Below, piece by piece: positions 25,390 to 34,359 of a stretch of DNA of 64,000 nucleotides (positions are counted from its first letter, which is position 1; each line of letters starts with the position of its first letter). Below the pieces are notes generated by a model, which was not told the DNA's origin, did not search any database, and worked only from the letters and a program-made list of their open reading frames with translations. The stretch comes from Lysobacterales bacterium (GTDB taxonomy: Bacteria > Pseudomonadota > Gammaproteobacteria > Xanthomonadales > Wenzhouxiangellaceae). A program made the translations under genes and the position numbers. The stretch is from contig PBLG01000047.1 in NCBI GenBank assembly GCA_002722315.1, positions 1 to 64,000 on the forward strand, in the 5' to 3' direction.

Positions 25390-28128
25390 TCAAGTCGCCA
25401 ACTCACGCAAAGAGGCCACCTTGCGGAACTGGATTTCCTCGAATTGACGGAAATGCCGCTTGCCGCACTCGAATTTCATGCGCTCGATCGGCCGCAGGAG
25501 CTCGCTGGCCGGGTCGTCGCCGGTTCCGGCGCTCTTGGTCTCGGCGACAAAATAAAGAGTCTTGTCACCTTGGAACACCAGCGCCCAGTCCGGATTGTAT
25601 TTGCCCACCGGTGTCTCGATCGCAAACCAGCGCGGCAGCTTGATATAGAACAGGACATCCTCGCTGGCCTCGCAATCTTCGGCAAATCGGCGTTCGGGCC
25701 CCGAACCGCCGTCGAGCACGATGTGCGAGAACAGTGTCTTGTCAGGATTCTCGACGGGATGAACGTTTTCAGTGAAGACCTCCATCCAGTCGTCGTCCTC
25801 GAACCGGCGCATTTCGTAAACCTGATCACCGTCCTTGAAGTAGGTAACGCCCTGGACCAGCAATTCACGCATTGCGCTATTGATCAGCATCGCGACCTGC
25901 TCTATGAACACTTGCGGATTGTTCAGCGCCTCATCCAACCGGCCGGATTCCAGCAGGATGCGCCCGACGGTTCCGCGCGCCAGGCCGGTGCGCTTCTCAA
26001 GCGCGGCGAGCAGATCGGGGATCTGGAACGCACTTTCAATGTACTCCGGCCGAACACCGGTGACCCGACCCTCGATGCCCGTTCGCGAAATCTCCAGATC
26101 CGAACGGGTCAGCACCACACCCGGGCGCCGGATCGGCTCCATCTTTGAGCGCACCGCATCCACCGCATGGCGAACCAGTTCATCAGTGTCGAATTCCACT
26201 CTGTAATGGGTGCGCGCGCGAATGCGTTCCCACAGGGCCAGAAACCGCGCATCAGCCTTGTAGCCCTTGCGCAGCCGTACCTGCACCTTGTCACGCTCGT
26301 TCTTGACCATGCGGCGCTCGAAGGTGACACCATCGGCGGTCATCTCGGACTGCAGTTCGCGCGCGAAGTCCTCGTAGGCCTCGTTGGCCACCACGGTCAG
26401 CCGGTTGATGGATCGATCCATCACGCGCGCGCCCTGCTGGTTGACGCACAATCTCAGGCCCCGGCCGATTTCCTGGCGCTTCTTCACCTCCGAACGCGAT
26501 TCGGCCAAAGTGCAGATCTGGAACACATTCGGGTTGTCCCAGCCCTCGCGCAGCGCCGAGTGGCTGAAGATGAAGCGCAGCGGCTCGTCCAGATCCAGCA
26601 GACGCTCCTTGTCGCGCATGATCAGCTCGAACGCCCCGCCTTCGGCACCGGCCTTGGTGCGGAAATCCTGCTCGCCCCAGGGCGACACCGCGTGCTTGTC
26701 GCGCGCGAAGTAGCCGTTGTGGACCTGTGTCGGCTCCAGCTCGCAAACCCCGGCAAATTCCGGCTTCTGCTGGTATCGGCGGTAAATCTCCTCGAACCAG
26801 TCGGCAAATGGCCCTGCCGTGGTCGATCCGTCCTCATGGTATACCCGGTAACTGGAGACCCGGTCGATGAAGAACACGCTCAGTACCTTGATGCCCAGCG
26901 GTTCGAGCTTGCGCGCCTTTTCGAAATGCCGGCGCACGGTCGCCTCGATCTGCATCCGCATCACCTGCTCGCCGGCCGCGCCGTGCGCGATGCCAATCCG
27001 GATGGTGACATCGTTGGCAAAACGCACAAGGCCGGCTTCGGCGTCGATCTCGTTAACGATGAAGTTTTCCTTGTAGATCTCGCGCTGCTTCGAGAGCTTG
27101 TACAGATCGTCACCGTTCTTCAGCGTCACGCGCTTGCGCCGCGGCCCCTTGGCGGTATTGACCCAGATCGTGGCCTTGGCCGAGATGCTACGCGAGGTAC
27201 TGGCAAAGCTCTCGAGCTCGATATAGGCCTGATTGACGCTGCCTTCGTCGACCACCGAATCGACGCTGATCTGCTTGACCAGGCCCAGCTCCCAGGCACG
27301 CACCGGATCCAGGCTGTGGACCAGGTTGTAGGTCTTGCGGTGCGTGGCCGAATAACGCAGCGTGCACATCGGATTGAGCCGGGCGATGGCATGCTTGCGC
27401 TTGTCGGTTTCCAGATTCTGCGGCTCGTCAAGAATCACGATTGGATTGGTATCCTGCAGGAACTGGATCGGCTTGATGCCGGATTCGCGCAACTGGTTGA
27501 TCACGTTGCCCCGAAAGCGTCCGCCGGCGGATTCGTCGGCATCCTTGGCGAACGCATCGATATTGATTACCAGAATCTGCAGCGCATCGGAAAGCGCAAA
27601 ATTGCGCAGCTGGGCCACGCGGGCCGATTCATACGCCGTGAACTCGATCCGCTCGGCGTTGTACAGCGTGCGGAAATGCTCGGCCGTGATCTGCAGCGAC
27701 TTCAGCACCCCTTCCCGGATCGCCACCGACGGCACGACGATCACGAACTTGCAGAATCCGTGGCGCTGGTGCAGCTCGTGAATGGTACGCAGATATACGT
27801 AGGTCTTGCCGGTACCGGTCTCCATCTCCACGGTGAAATTGGGGAAATCGCCAATGACCTGGTCGTCCGAATCGAGCAGCGGCTCCAGTTGCTCCGAAAC
27901 CGCCACACCCTCGCGTCCCTGCACTACTTTCAGGTTTTCCAGCCATTGCTCGTTGGAAAGCACGCATCGATTCGCCACGCCCACCTCGGTCAGTTGCAGA
28001 CTGGTCAGAGCATCCCGCCCGAACGTCGCCACACCTTCACCGCGACCGGGCTGGCCCTTGAACAGATCCACGACCGATGCGATGGCGTCGAGCTGGTAGT
28101 CCTGGTTGGCGTCGAATTGGAGCTTCAT
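25390..28128 (-). CDS. res: Type III restriction enzyme, Res subunit
   Basis: 912 residues. SF2 helicase/translocase with Walker A ETGTGKT at 103-109, Walker B-like DEPQ at 234-237, motif III-like YSATH and motif VI region RQEIGRGLRLCVNQ after SALREGWDNPNVFQIC. The C-terminal nuclease has PD at 846-847 and ExK in AETKS at 863-865, a complete PD-(D/E)xK site. It cleaves with Mod between two inverted unmethylated sites. Last gene of the mod-X-Y-res operon, 51 bp after the preceding gene and 11 bp before folA. Confidence 0.95.
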   Translation of the reverse strand: MKLQFDANQDYQLDAIASVVDLFKGQPGRGEGVATFGRDALTSLQLTEVGVANRCVLSNEQWLENLKVVQGREGVAVSEQLEPLLDSDDQVIGDFPNFTVEMETGTGKTYVYLRTIHELHQRHGFCKFVIVVPSVAIREGVLKSLQITAEHFRTLYNAERIEFTAYESARVAQLRNFALSDALQILVINIDAFAKDADESAGGRFRGNVINQLRESGIKPIQFLQDTNPIVILDEPQNLETDKRKHAIARLNPMCTLRYSATHRKTYNLVHSLDPVRAWELGLVKQISVDSVVDEGSVNQAYIELESFASTSRSISAKATIWVNTAKGPRRKRVTLKNGDDLYKLSKQREIYKENFIVNEIDAEAGLVRFANDVTIRIGIAHGAAGEQVMRMQIEATVRRHFEKARKLEPLGIKVLSVFFIDRVSSYRVYHEDGSTTAGPFADWFEEIYRRYQQKPEFAGVCELEPTQVHNGYFARDKHAVSPWGEQDFRTKAGAEGGAFELIMRDKERLLDLDEPLRFIFSHSALREGWDNPNVFQICTLAESRSEVKKRQEIGRGLRLCVNQQGARVMDRSINRLTVVANEAYEDFARELQSEMTADGVTFERRMVKNERDKVQVRLRKGYKADARFLALWERIRARTHYRVEFDTDELVRHAVDAVRSKMEPIRRPGVVLTRSDLEISRTGIEGRVTGVRPEYIESAFQIPDLLAALEKRTGLARGTVGRILLESGRLDEALNNPQVFIEQVAMLINSAMRELLVQGVTYFKDGDQVYEMRRFEDDDWMEVFTENVHPVENPDKTLFSHIVLDGGSGPERRFAEDCEASEDVLFYIKLPRWFAIETPVGKYNPDWALVFQGDKTLYFVAETKSAGTGDDPASELLRPIERMKFECGKRHFRQFEEIQFRKVASLRELAT

Positions 28129-28179
28129 TTATATCTGAAATAATGAATTATTTTGATCTATCACGGAGGATCAGTCTGG

Positions 28180-28644
28180 TCAGATAAAATCGTCGATTTC
28201 TGTCGAGTCGACTCGCTCAAGGACCTGCACTACGGGGTCACCGGTCTTAACAAAACTTGACTCTTCATCCAGTTCGTCCCAAGGCGCCTCGTCAGACTTG
28301 ATAGTTTGGTATTTGGTTACCCATTTCGGGGGCATTAATGCCTTAGCGATAGGCCCGATCTGTGCATAGACGGAATCTGCGCTGCCGCCGACGTTTACTT
28401 TTGTGGACTTGTACGTGCTCGCGATAGAAAGCTTTTCTCGAACATCGGTCACTTTCAGTCGAACTTTTTTTCGCTCCAACGACCCCAGAACTTCTCCAGT
28501 GTCCGGATCTTGAATCTCTTCCCCTTCTTCATCCAGAACATCGAAGTACATTCCTACACGAACCCCCTTATCTTGGCCAGCAGAAATGACAATTTCTCTT
28601 GAGTTCAGTATTTTTGCCACTTTTGCGTGAATTCTTTTAGTCAT
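28180..28644 (-). CDS. Unknown small beta-rich protein inside the Type III RM operon
   Basis: 154 residues, no TM. Not recognised. The N-terminal 80 residues (KVAKILNSREIVISAGQDKG, VRVGMYFDVLD, DPDTGEVLGSLERKKVRLKV) have the G-x-x-x-G-V-x-x-G-x-x-F-x-V pattern seen in FlgT C-terminal-like beta domains. The tail is acidic and ends DSTEIDDFI. It overlaps the upstream membrane-protein gene by 8 bp, so the two are likely made together. Base composition is clearly more AT-rich than the neighbouring housekeeping genes. Confidence 0.8.
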   Translation of the reverse strand: MTKRIHAKVAKILNSREIVISAGQDKGVRVGMYFDVLDEEGEEIQDPDTGEVLGSLERKKVRLKVTDVREKLSIASTYKSTKVNVGGSADSVYAQIGPIAKALMPPKWVTKYQTIKSDEAPWDELDEESSFVKTGDPVVQVLERVDSTEIDDFI

Positions 28645-29146
28645 TTTCTACTCCACGCAGTTCGACTGAGGAAACGTTCAGGCGTGCAGCCAACTCTTCC
28701 CGAAGTTCGTTAACCTCCTCAGGGACAAGGTCCTTCCACTCGTCCATAGCGTCGTCAGCAGTGGCAAGATGCGCACTCGCAGTGGATTGCATTCGACCGA
28801 TAGCCAATGCCCAATCAGGGGGTGCATTCTCAATCGACGAATAGTTTGAAAGCTCTTTAGCGATATCGCTTAGTCCAAAATAAATCGCGCGGACCCTTCG
28901 AAAGCCACTCCGTGCATAAGGTCGAACCAACTGCTGCGCAATTTTATTTGCCGACAGACTTCCGCCCCAAAATGAGCCTGCTAGAGCGAAAATCAAGATT
29001 ACACCTTGCGTCAAGCCAGCTTCTAGAGGAGTCAACTGGCGTGAAGAGGATATCCAGCCAGTAAATACTCCCAACAGCATAGCCATAAAAACAAGAAGGC
29101 TGGCGAATATAAAAGAGGGTGTTATTCCGGAAATGAAATTTCTCAT
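28637..29146 (-). CDS. Unknown two-TM protein inside the Type III RM operon
   Basis: 169 residues. TM helices at about 8-31 and 43-66, then a helical soluble C-terminal part (80-169) with charged stretches (DDAMDEWKDLVPEEVNELREEL). Not recognised. It starts 18 bp after the mod stop behind AGAGG and overlaps the next gene by 8 bp. AT-rich like its partner. Position suggests co-expression with mod and res; a membrane sensor or effector of the defence operon is a guess. Confidence 0.8.
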   Translation of the reverse strand: MRNFISGITPSFIFASLLVFMAMLLGVFTGWISSSRQLTPLEAGLTQGVILIFALAGSFWGGSLSANKIAQQLVRPYARSGFRRVRAIYFGLSDIAKELSNYSSIENAPPDWALAIGRMQSTASAHLATADDAMDEWKDLVPEEVNELREELAARLNVSSVELRGVEND

Positions 29147-29164
29147 AGAATTGCCTCTGATAGA

Positions 29165-31039
29165 TTATACAAAATCGACGCGAATCCCGAGATCGCGACA
29201 TTGTAAGGATAAGTTGGCTTTTAGCTGGTCTGCTCCTTGAAAAGCGGCGTCCAGTCCAATGATTAACTCGGGCTTGCGTGCGACGAGCGAGCCGATTGCT
29301 TCGGCGTTGAAGCTTTCGAGGATGAGCAGCAGCTTGCCGTTATCGACTGATCGAACGGGTATTCCCTCAACATCAAGGGTCCTCACCTTTGCCGTCAACG
29401 GATAGCCGGATTTCAGCAGCAACTCCTGAAGCATATCTTCCGGTTGTGCGGCGTCAGTGTCGGTTTCCATAAACATCTTGATCTGTTCCGCGAGCGCTTC
29501 GCCGGTTTCGAATGTTCGAGGCCGCCATTGTTTGAAGCACGACGGAGAAAGTCGAAAGGCGCGAAAGCCTTCGGTTTCTGGCACTTTATTCAGCAGATCG
29601 TCGGATTCGCGAATCCTCTCCAACGCCTTGCGGATTCGTGTGCGGGCAACCTGGCCGATATCGGAAAATTCAGACTTATCCAAGTCCATAGGTTCGGCCA
29701 TCTGAATCAGAATGCACTTACGATTTCCGCCGTCTTCGGAATTTTTTTGTAGCACTGCATCCAGCGTGGTGCCGGAGCCAGCGAACAGGTCCAGAACATA
29801 GTCTTCGCCGGACGTAGTCTGCGATATCAGAAGCTTGATGAGAGCAGCTGGTTTTGGAAAATCAAACACTTGCTTCCCAAGAAGGCTGCGGACTTCCGCG
29901 GTTCCATCCGATGTATGAATCTTGTCGATTATGCTTGGAATCGCAATGGAGTCTGATTCCATTTCAGCGCGGAACTTCTTCTCTCGGGGTCGGCCATCGG
30001 TTGATTTTGGGAAAAGCACACGTCCCTCAGAAATCATTCCCTCCATCCGTTTCTTCGAGTATCTCCAGCCCCTTTCAGGAGCAGGTTCGTAACTAGTTCC
30101 GGTTTCGGGATCGACAATCGAATAATGGAGATTCGGCCGCTGAGCAGAGGTTGCCAAGCCCAGCATACTACGACTCATCCAGGGTCCTCGAGGGTCGTTG
30201 TCGGAATTTTTGAACTTGGACTCGTCCCGGGGAAGACCATTAAATCTGAATTCTGAGCGCTTCGAGAAGCAAACCAAATACTCATGATCTGTAGATACGT
30301 TTGCCACCGATCTTGAGTCGGTAAACTTTCGCGCCTTCCAAACGAACTGTGCAACAAAATTCTCCTCGCCGAAAATCTCGTTCATCAAGCACCGAAGATT
30401 GTGCACTTCATGATCGTCGCACGAAACGAAGATCACGCCGTCTTCGCGCAGCAGGTTCCGCGCGATATACAGTCGCGGCAGCATCATGCTGAGCCAGTTG
30501 GAATGGTAATGGCCGGATTCCTGGCTATTCTTGCGGAATTGCCCTTCGCGCAGCAGCGCGCCCTGCTCGTCGAGCTCGTTGATGCGCTTGAGATAGTCTT
30601 CCTTGCTTTCCTGGAAGCGGTCTGGATAGACGAAATTGTCGTTGCCGGTGTTGTACGGCGGGTCGATATAGATAAGCTTGATCTTGCCGAAATAGGCCTT
30701 CTGGATGACCTTGAGAGTCTCCAGGTTCTCTCCCTCGATGAATACATGGTTGGCGGTGTCGAAATTCACCGACTGCTCACGAACGGGTTTCAAGGTCGAT
30801 GTGGTCGGCGCCTGCAGCGTCTTGTAGGCCTCGGTCTTGCCCACCCAGTCCAGCCGATAGCGCTCACCGGCCTCGACCACCGAATCCTCGCCCAGCGCCC
30901 GCTTCAGCGCCGGGATATCCAGCTTGCCCTCACTGAACGCCTCGGGCAGGAGGTCGCGCAGCGCATCCCGTTTCAGGTCAGCGGGATTCTGACTGCGAGC
31001 GATTCCGTCATGGTCATTTCCTCGGTTCCTGTCTGCCAT
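29165..31039 (-). CDS. mod: Type III DNA methyltransferase, Mod subunit
   Basis: 624 residues. N6-adenine methyltransferase of beta class: catalytic DPPY in LIYIDPPYNTGND at 126-129 precedes the SAM-binding FAGSGTT at about 417-423. HVFIEGENLETLKVIQKAYFGKI is the usual Mod lead-in. The target-recognition region between the motifs and the C-terminal part are visibly more AT-rich than the 5' third, as expected for a swapped specificity domain. Mod recognises an asymmetric site and methylates one strand; the site cannot be predicted from sequence. Confidence 0.95.
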   Translation of the reverse strand: MADRNRGNDHDGIARSQNPADLKRDALRDLLPEAFSEGKLDIPALKRALGEDSVVEAGERYRLDWVGKTEAYKTLQAPTTSTLKPVREQSVNFDTANHVFIEGENLETLKVIQKAYFGKIKLIYIDPPYNTGNDNFVYPDRFQESKEDYLKRINELDEQGALLREGQFRKNSQESGHYHSNWLSMMLPRLYIARNLLREDGVIFVSCDDHEVHNLRCLMNEIFGEENFVAQFVWKARKFTDSRSVANVSTDHEYLVCFSKRSEFRFNGLPRDESKFKNSDNDPRGPWMSRSMLGLATSAQRPNLHYSIVDPETGTSYEPAPERGWRYSKKRMEGMISEGRVLFPKSTDGRPREKKFRAEMESDSIAIPSIIDKIHTSDGTAEVRSLLGKQVFDFPKPAALIKLLISQTTSGEDYVLDLFAGSGTTLDAVLQKNSEDGGNRKCILIQMAEPMDLDKSEFSDIGQVARTRIRKALERIRESDDLLNKVPETEGFRAFRLSPSCFKQWRPRTFETGEALAEQIKMFMETDTDAAQPEDMLQELLLKSGYPLTAKVRTLDVEGIPVRSVDNGKLLLILESFNAEAIGSLVARKPELIIGLDAAFQGADQLKANLSLQCRDLGIRVDFV

Positions 31040-31126
31040 TCGCTTTTCCCTGCCAGTTTTACGGTTAAATCGGGTAAACCTATCGCTCTTACCCCATTTA
31101 TCGTCTGATTCTTGCCCCGTTCCGGC

Positions 31127-31816
31127 TCATTCATCGATTTCGGTCAATCGTACCGCGTGGGTGATCTGCCGCCCATCGTAAAAGTATTCATAATGCGGCC
31201 CCTGGTCAACCGGGCGGCAGGCGGGCGGCCGGAAGACTGCCAGACATTGCCCTTGCGGGCGCCGCACGCTGTGATAGGCGATGCCCCAGGCATCGGCTTC
31301 GCGGCGCGCCTCACCGAACGGCTGGCTGGCCGCATAGCTTTCCGGGTCGTATAACTGCGCTCGCGATTCGCACATTCCGCGAATATCTACCCATTCGGCT
31401 TCAATTTCGCCGACATAGGCGCGCATCTGGATCCGTTGCGGGCCTGCATCCTGGTACTGGTAGAACCGCTCGCGGTGATAACGCGTTTCGGCCACGGCGG
31501 TTTGCTCGTCACCGGCCGCGTAATAAACGCCGTATGTGCCTGGCGAAAACCGCGAACCGGCAGTATTCGGGTGAGTAAATGCCGCCATTATTGGTGAGGT
31601 GCCGGGACCGCTGATGCGATCGGCTTCAGGCACCAGCGACAATTCTCCGACCTGGGTTCGGATCCGCTGATTGGTCAGTTCCTCGACGGCAAACACGGCG
31701 TCCAGATCGGCCGGGTCGGCCACTTCCTCGAATAGTGCGATGGGTGGATAACAGCTTGGCACGATGCGAACCGCGCGCGCCCAACGCTCATGACGCAGCG
31801 GAACCGGATCGTTCAT
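31127..31816 (-). CDS. RES-domain toxin (NAD+ phosphorylase family)
   Basis: 229 residues. RES family: MNDPVPLRHERWARAVRIVPSCYPP is the typical start, with PTNxxGxRF-like HPNTAGSRFSPGTYGVYYAAGDEQTAVAET in the centre (Arg and Glu of the active site) and a late conserved Ser/Asn region. Characterised members deplete NAD+. An in-frame GTG at 31849, 7 bp after the antitoxin stop, is the alternative start. Second gene of the pair; 87 bp before mod. Confidence 0.88.
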   Translation of the reverse strand: MNDPVPLRHERWARAVRIVPSCYPPIALFEEVADPADLDAVFAVEELTNQRIRTQVGELSLVPEADRISGPGTSPIMAAFTHPNTAGSRFSPGTYGVYYAAGDEQTAVAETRYHRERFYQYQDAGPQRIQMRAYVGEIEAEWVDIRGMCESRAQLYDPESYAASQPFGEARREADAWGIAYHSVRRPQGQCLAVFRPPACRPVDQGPHYEYFYDGRQITHAVRLTEIDE

Positions 31817-31856
31817 GCCTGGTGAGCCACGCGGGAAGTTCGGTGACACCCAGTCA

Positions 31857-32273
31857 TCACCAGCCGCGCCAACCGTCCAGCCAGGCGCGAATCACGTACA
31901 AGTCTCCGACCTGACCCGAAGCCATCCGCTCGACCGGGGTTCGCCCGCCGAAGGGCGGCGCGGAATTCTCAAGATGCGGCCAGCGTTTGTATGCCTCGCG
32001 GCTGGGAAACAGCTGCCGCAAGGCCTTCCAGATGCCCAGTATGTAGGAGACGCGCTCCAGCGTATCGCCAGTAACGCGTGCTGGCGGATTGCGCTTCCAC
32101 TGATACCAAGAGCGCTCGGCGATTCCGAGCATCGCGCACTGCTGATCCCGCGCCAGGTCCCATTGCTCGAGAATATTCAGCGCAGTGGCAACCGCACCGC
32201 TGACATCGGCCGGAACAGCCGTTGCCGCCACCGGCGGGCCTGCCTGGGTGGAATTGTTGTCAATCGCTCGCAT
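31857..32273 (-). CDS. Xre/MbcA/ParS-family antitoxin
   Basis: 138 residues. Helical DNA-binding part (ALNILEQWDLARDQQCAMLGIAERSWYQWKRNP, HTH-like) and C-terminal toxin-binding domain (VSYILGIWKALRQLFPSREAYKRWPHLENSAPPFGGRTPVERMASG), the MbcA/ParS domain. ATG 32273 has AGGAGG six bases upstream. Presumed repressor of its own promoter, where a pair of TGCA palindromes is found. Confidence 0.9.
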   Translation of the reverse strand: MRAIDNNSTQAGPPVAATAVPADVSGAVATALNILEQWDLARDQQCAMLGIAERSWYQWKRNPPARVTGDTLERVSYILGIWKALRQLFPSREAYKRWPHLENSAPPFGGRTPVERMASGQVGDLYVIRAWLDGWRGW

Positions 32274-32351
32274 TTTCGCCCTCCTGATCACAAGGATCCT
32301 GCAAAGACCGAAATCCCGACACACGCAGGGTGCGCCGGGCTCGATTGCTAC

Positions 32352-32380
32352 ATTTTACTGCACTAATGCAAAACTTTCAA
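32352..32380 (-). promoter_or_regulatory. Promoter of the antitoxin-toxin operon
   Basis: Minus strand TTGAAA (32380-32375), exactly 17 bp, TAAAAT (32357-32352). Near-consensus sigma70 promoter about 75 bp before the antitoxin start. Confidence 0.75.
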
Positions 32381-32399
32381 TATTTACTGCATTGCTGCA
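32359..32399. promoter_or_regulatory. Twin operator palindromes of the RES/Xre operon
   Basis: TGCACTAATGCA (32359-32370) lies in the promoter spacer and TGCATTGCTGCA (32388-32399) just upstream of the -35. Both have TGCA-N4-TGCA form with TTTAC on the same flank, spaced 29 bp apart. Positions fit antitoxin autorepression. Confidence 0.65.
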
Positions 32400-32449
32400 A
32401 CCGAAACGCGGAAAGAGGCTTAACCCCAAGTTGGTCAAACCGCTAATGG

Positions 32450-33283
32450 TCAAACCGCAATCGGCGCCTTGATCGGCGGATGAGACTGATAACCGACCAG
32501 TTCGAAATCGTCGAACTCGAAGTCCTCAAGCCGCTTTCGCTCGGGATTCAGACGCATCTGCGGCAGCTCGAACGGTGTGCGTTCGAGCTGGGTGCGTGCC
32601 TGCTCGAGGTGATTGAGGTACAGGTGTGCATCGCCGAAGGTGTGGATGAATTCATGAGCCTTCAGGCCGGTGACCTGGGCCACCATCATCAGCAGCAGCG
32701 CATACGAGGCGATGTTGAACGGCACGCCCAGGAAGCAGTCGGCCGAGCGCTGGTAGAGCTGCAGGCTGATCCGGCCTTCGGCCACCCAGAACTGGAACAT
32801 GGTGTGACACGGCGCCAGCGCCATGCGTCCGTGGGCCACGTTTTCGGCCGGGCTCATCCGCTCGTCCGGCAGGGTGGTCGGATTCCAGGCCGAGATCACG
32901 TGGCGCCGCGAGTCGGGCCGACGCCGGATGCGCTCGACGATGGCATCCAGCTGGTCGATCTCGCCGCCGGCCGGATCCGGCCAGGAACGCCATTGCTTGC
33001 CATAAATGGGCCCGAGATCACCGGACTCATCGGCCCACTCGTCCCAGATCGAAACGCCGTGTTCGTTCAGGTAGCCGACGTTGGTCTCGCCGCGGATGAA
33101 CCACAGCAGTTCGTGGATGATCGAGCGCAGGTGCACCTTCTTGGTGGTCACCAGCGGAAAGCCTTCATCCAGGTCGAACCGCATCTGGTAGCCGAACACG
33201 CTCAGGGTGCCGGTGCCGGTCCGGTCCGACTTTCGCACGCCGTTGGACAGGACGTGCTCGAGCAGGTCGTGATAGACCTTCAT
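32450..33283 (-). CDS. thyA: Thymidylate synthase
   Basis: 277 residues. Makes dTMP from dUMP and methylene-tetrahydrofolate. Catalytic Cys159 is in [12 protein letters not shown], with [19 protein letters not shown] and [17 protein letters not shown] [12 protein letters not shown]. It is slightly longer than the 264-residue E. coli enzyme, with a small insertion ([15 protein letters not shown]) before the active site. Its ATG overlaps the lgt stop by 4 bp. Confidence 0.96.
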   Translation of the reverse strand: MKVYHDLLEHVLSNGVRKSDRTGTGTLSVFGYQMRFDLDEGFPLVTTKKVHLRSIIHELLWFIRGETNVGYLNEHGVSIWDEWADESGDLGPIYGKQWRSWPDPAGGEIDQLDAIVERIRRRPDSRRHVISAWNPTTLPDERMSPAENVAHGRMALAPCHTMFQFWVAEGRISLQLYQRSADCFLGVPFNIASYALLLMMVAQVTGLKAHEFIHTFGDAHLYLNHLEQARTQLERTPFELPQMRLNPERKRLEDFEFDDFELVGYQSHPPIKAPIAV

Positions 33284-34167
33284 GTTTCGCTCCGGTTGTC
33301 AGGAAGATTGTCGTGATCCGCGTCATGCCGGTACGCGTAGAACAGCAAGGCGATACCGGCGACGAACATCGGCAGCGACAACAGCTGGCCCATGGTCAGC
33401 CAGTCGAACGCGATGAAGCCGAGGTGCGCATCGGGCTCGCGGAAAAACTCCGCAATCCAGCGAAAGACCGCGTAACCGGCAAGAAAGAGGCCGCCCACGG
33501 CGCCGGTCGGTCGCGGCCTGCGGGCGAAGAGCCAGACGATCACGAAAAGCGCGAAACCCTCCAGGGCTGCCTGGTAGAGCTGCGACGGGTGGCGGGCCAG
33601 GTGGTCCAGCGCACCGGTTTCCCAGGCCTGCTGCAAGGACATGCCGCCCAGGTCCTGCCGGGTCAGCGAGCCCGGGAAAATCATCGCCCACGACGCGTCG
33701 CTGGTGCGACCCCACAATTCGCCGCCGATGAAGTTCCCGATGCGCCCGAAGGCCAGGCCCAGCGGCACCACCTGTGCGACAAAATCGCCCATCTTCAGGA
33801 AACGCACCCCGATATGCCGCGAAAAAAGCGCCACGGCCACCATCGATCCGACCAGACCGCCGTGAAAGGACATGCCGCCCTGCTGCAGCCAGATCGGAAA
33901 CAGCGGATCCGCGAACCACCGGTCGAGCGCATAGAACAGGACGTAGCCCATGCGACCGCCCACCACCACGCCGATCACGCCCCAGAACATCAGGTCGCCG
34001 ACCTGGACCGGGCTTACCGGCCAATGCTCGGCATGGGCCCGCTGGCGAAGCAGCCACCAGCAGGTCGCGAACGCCAGCAGGTAGCTGATCCCGTACCAGT
34101 GGATCTGGAACAATCCCAGGTCGAGCGCAACCGGATCGAAGTCGACAAGAAAGTGACGAGAGGACAT
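33280..34167 (-). CDS. lgt: Phosphatidylglycerol--prolipoprotein diacylglyceryl transferase
   Basis: 295 residues, seven-TM inner-membrane enzyme that attaches diacylglycerol to lipobox Cys. Signature [14 protein letters not shown] is present (GNFxNGE with Gly for Asn), and [10 protein letters not shown] and [12 protein letters not shown] are conserved. I start at [13 protein letters not shown], the family N-terminus, not at the upstream ATG 34236. It serves the many lipoproteins in this window. Confidence 0.95.
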   Translation of the reverse strand: MSSRHFLVDFDPVALDLGLFQIHWYGISYLLAFATCWWLLRQRAHAEHWPVSPVQVGDLMFWGVIGVVVGGRMGYVLFYALDRWFADPLFPIWLQQGGMSFHGGLVGSMVAVALFSRHIGVRFLKMGDFVAQVVPLGLAFGRIGNFIGGELWGRTSDASWAMIFPGSLTRQDLGGMSLQQAWETGALDHLARHPSQLYQAALEGFALFVIVWLFARRPRPTGAVGGLFLAGYAVFRWIAEFFREPDAHLGFIAFDWLTMGQLLSLPMFVAGIALLFYAYRHDADHDNLPDNRSET

Positions 34168-34359
34168 TGAACGGCGGGCTACGCGGTGTCTGAGCGGCCA
34201 TTGTAAACGAGCCGATGCGCGCCGCTTCCATATCATTCGCCGCGCCCCTGTTCAGCACCTTCCGTCGCTTGCTGCCGTGAGGCGCCAACGGTCGGGTCAT
34301 GAATAAGGCGGCTTTGGAGGCTGTTATTCTGTGAGGCTGTCTTCAACGCCGGGTCGACC

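Noticed and set aside
26167..28143. 658-codon plus-strand frame over res
   Set aside because: Antisense shadow of the helicase-nuclease.
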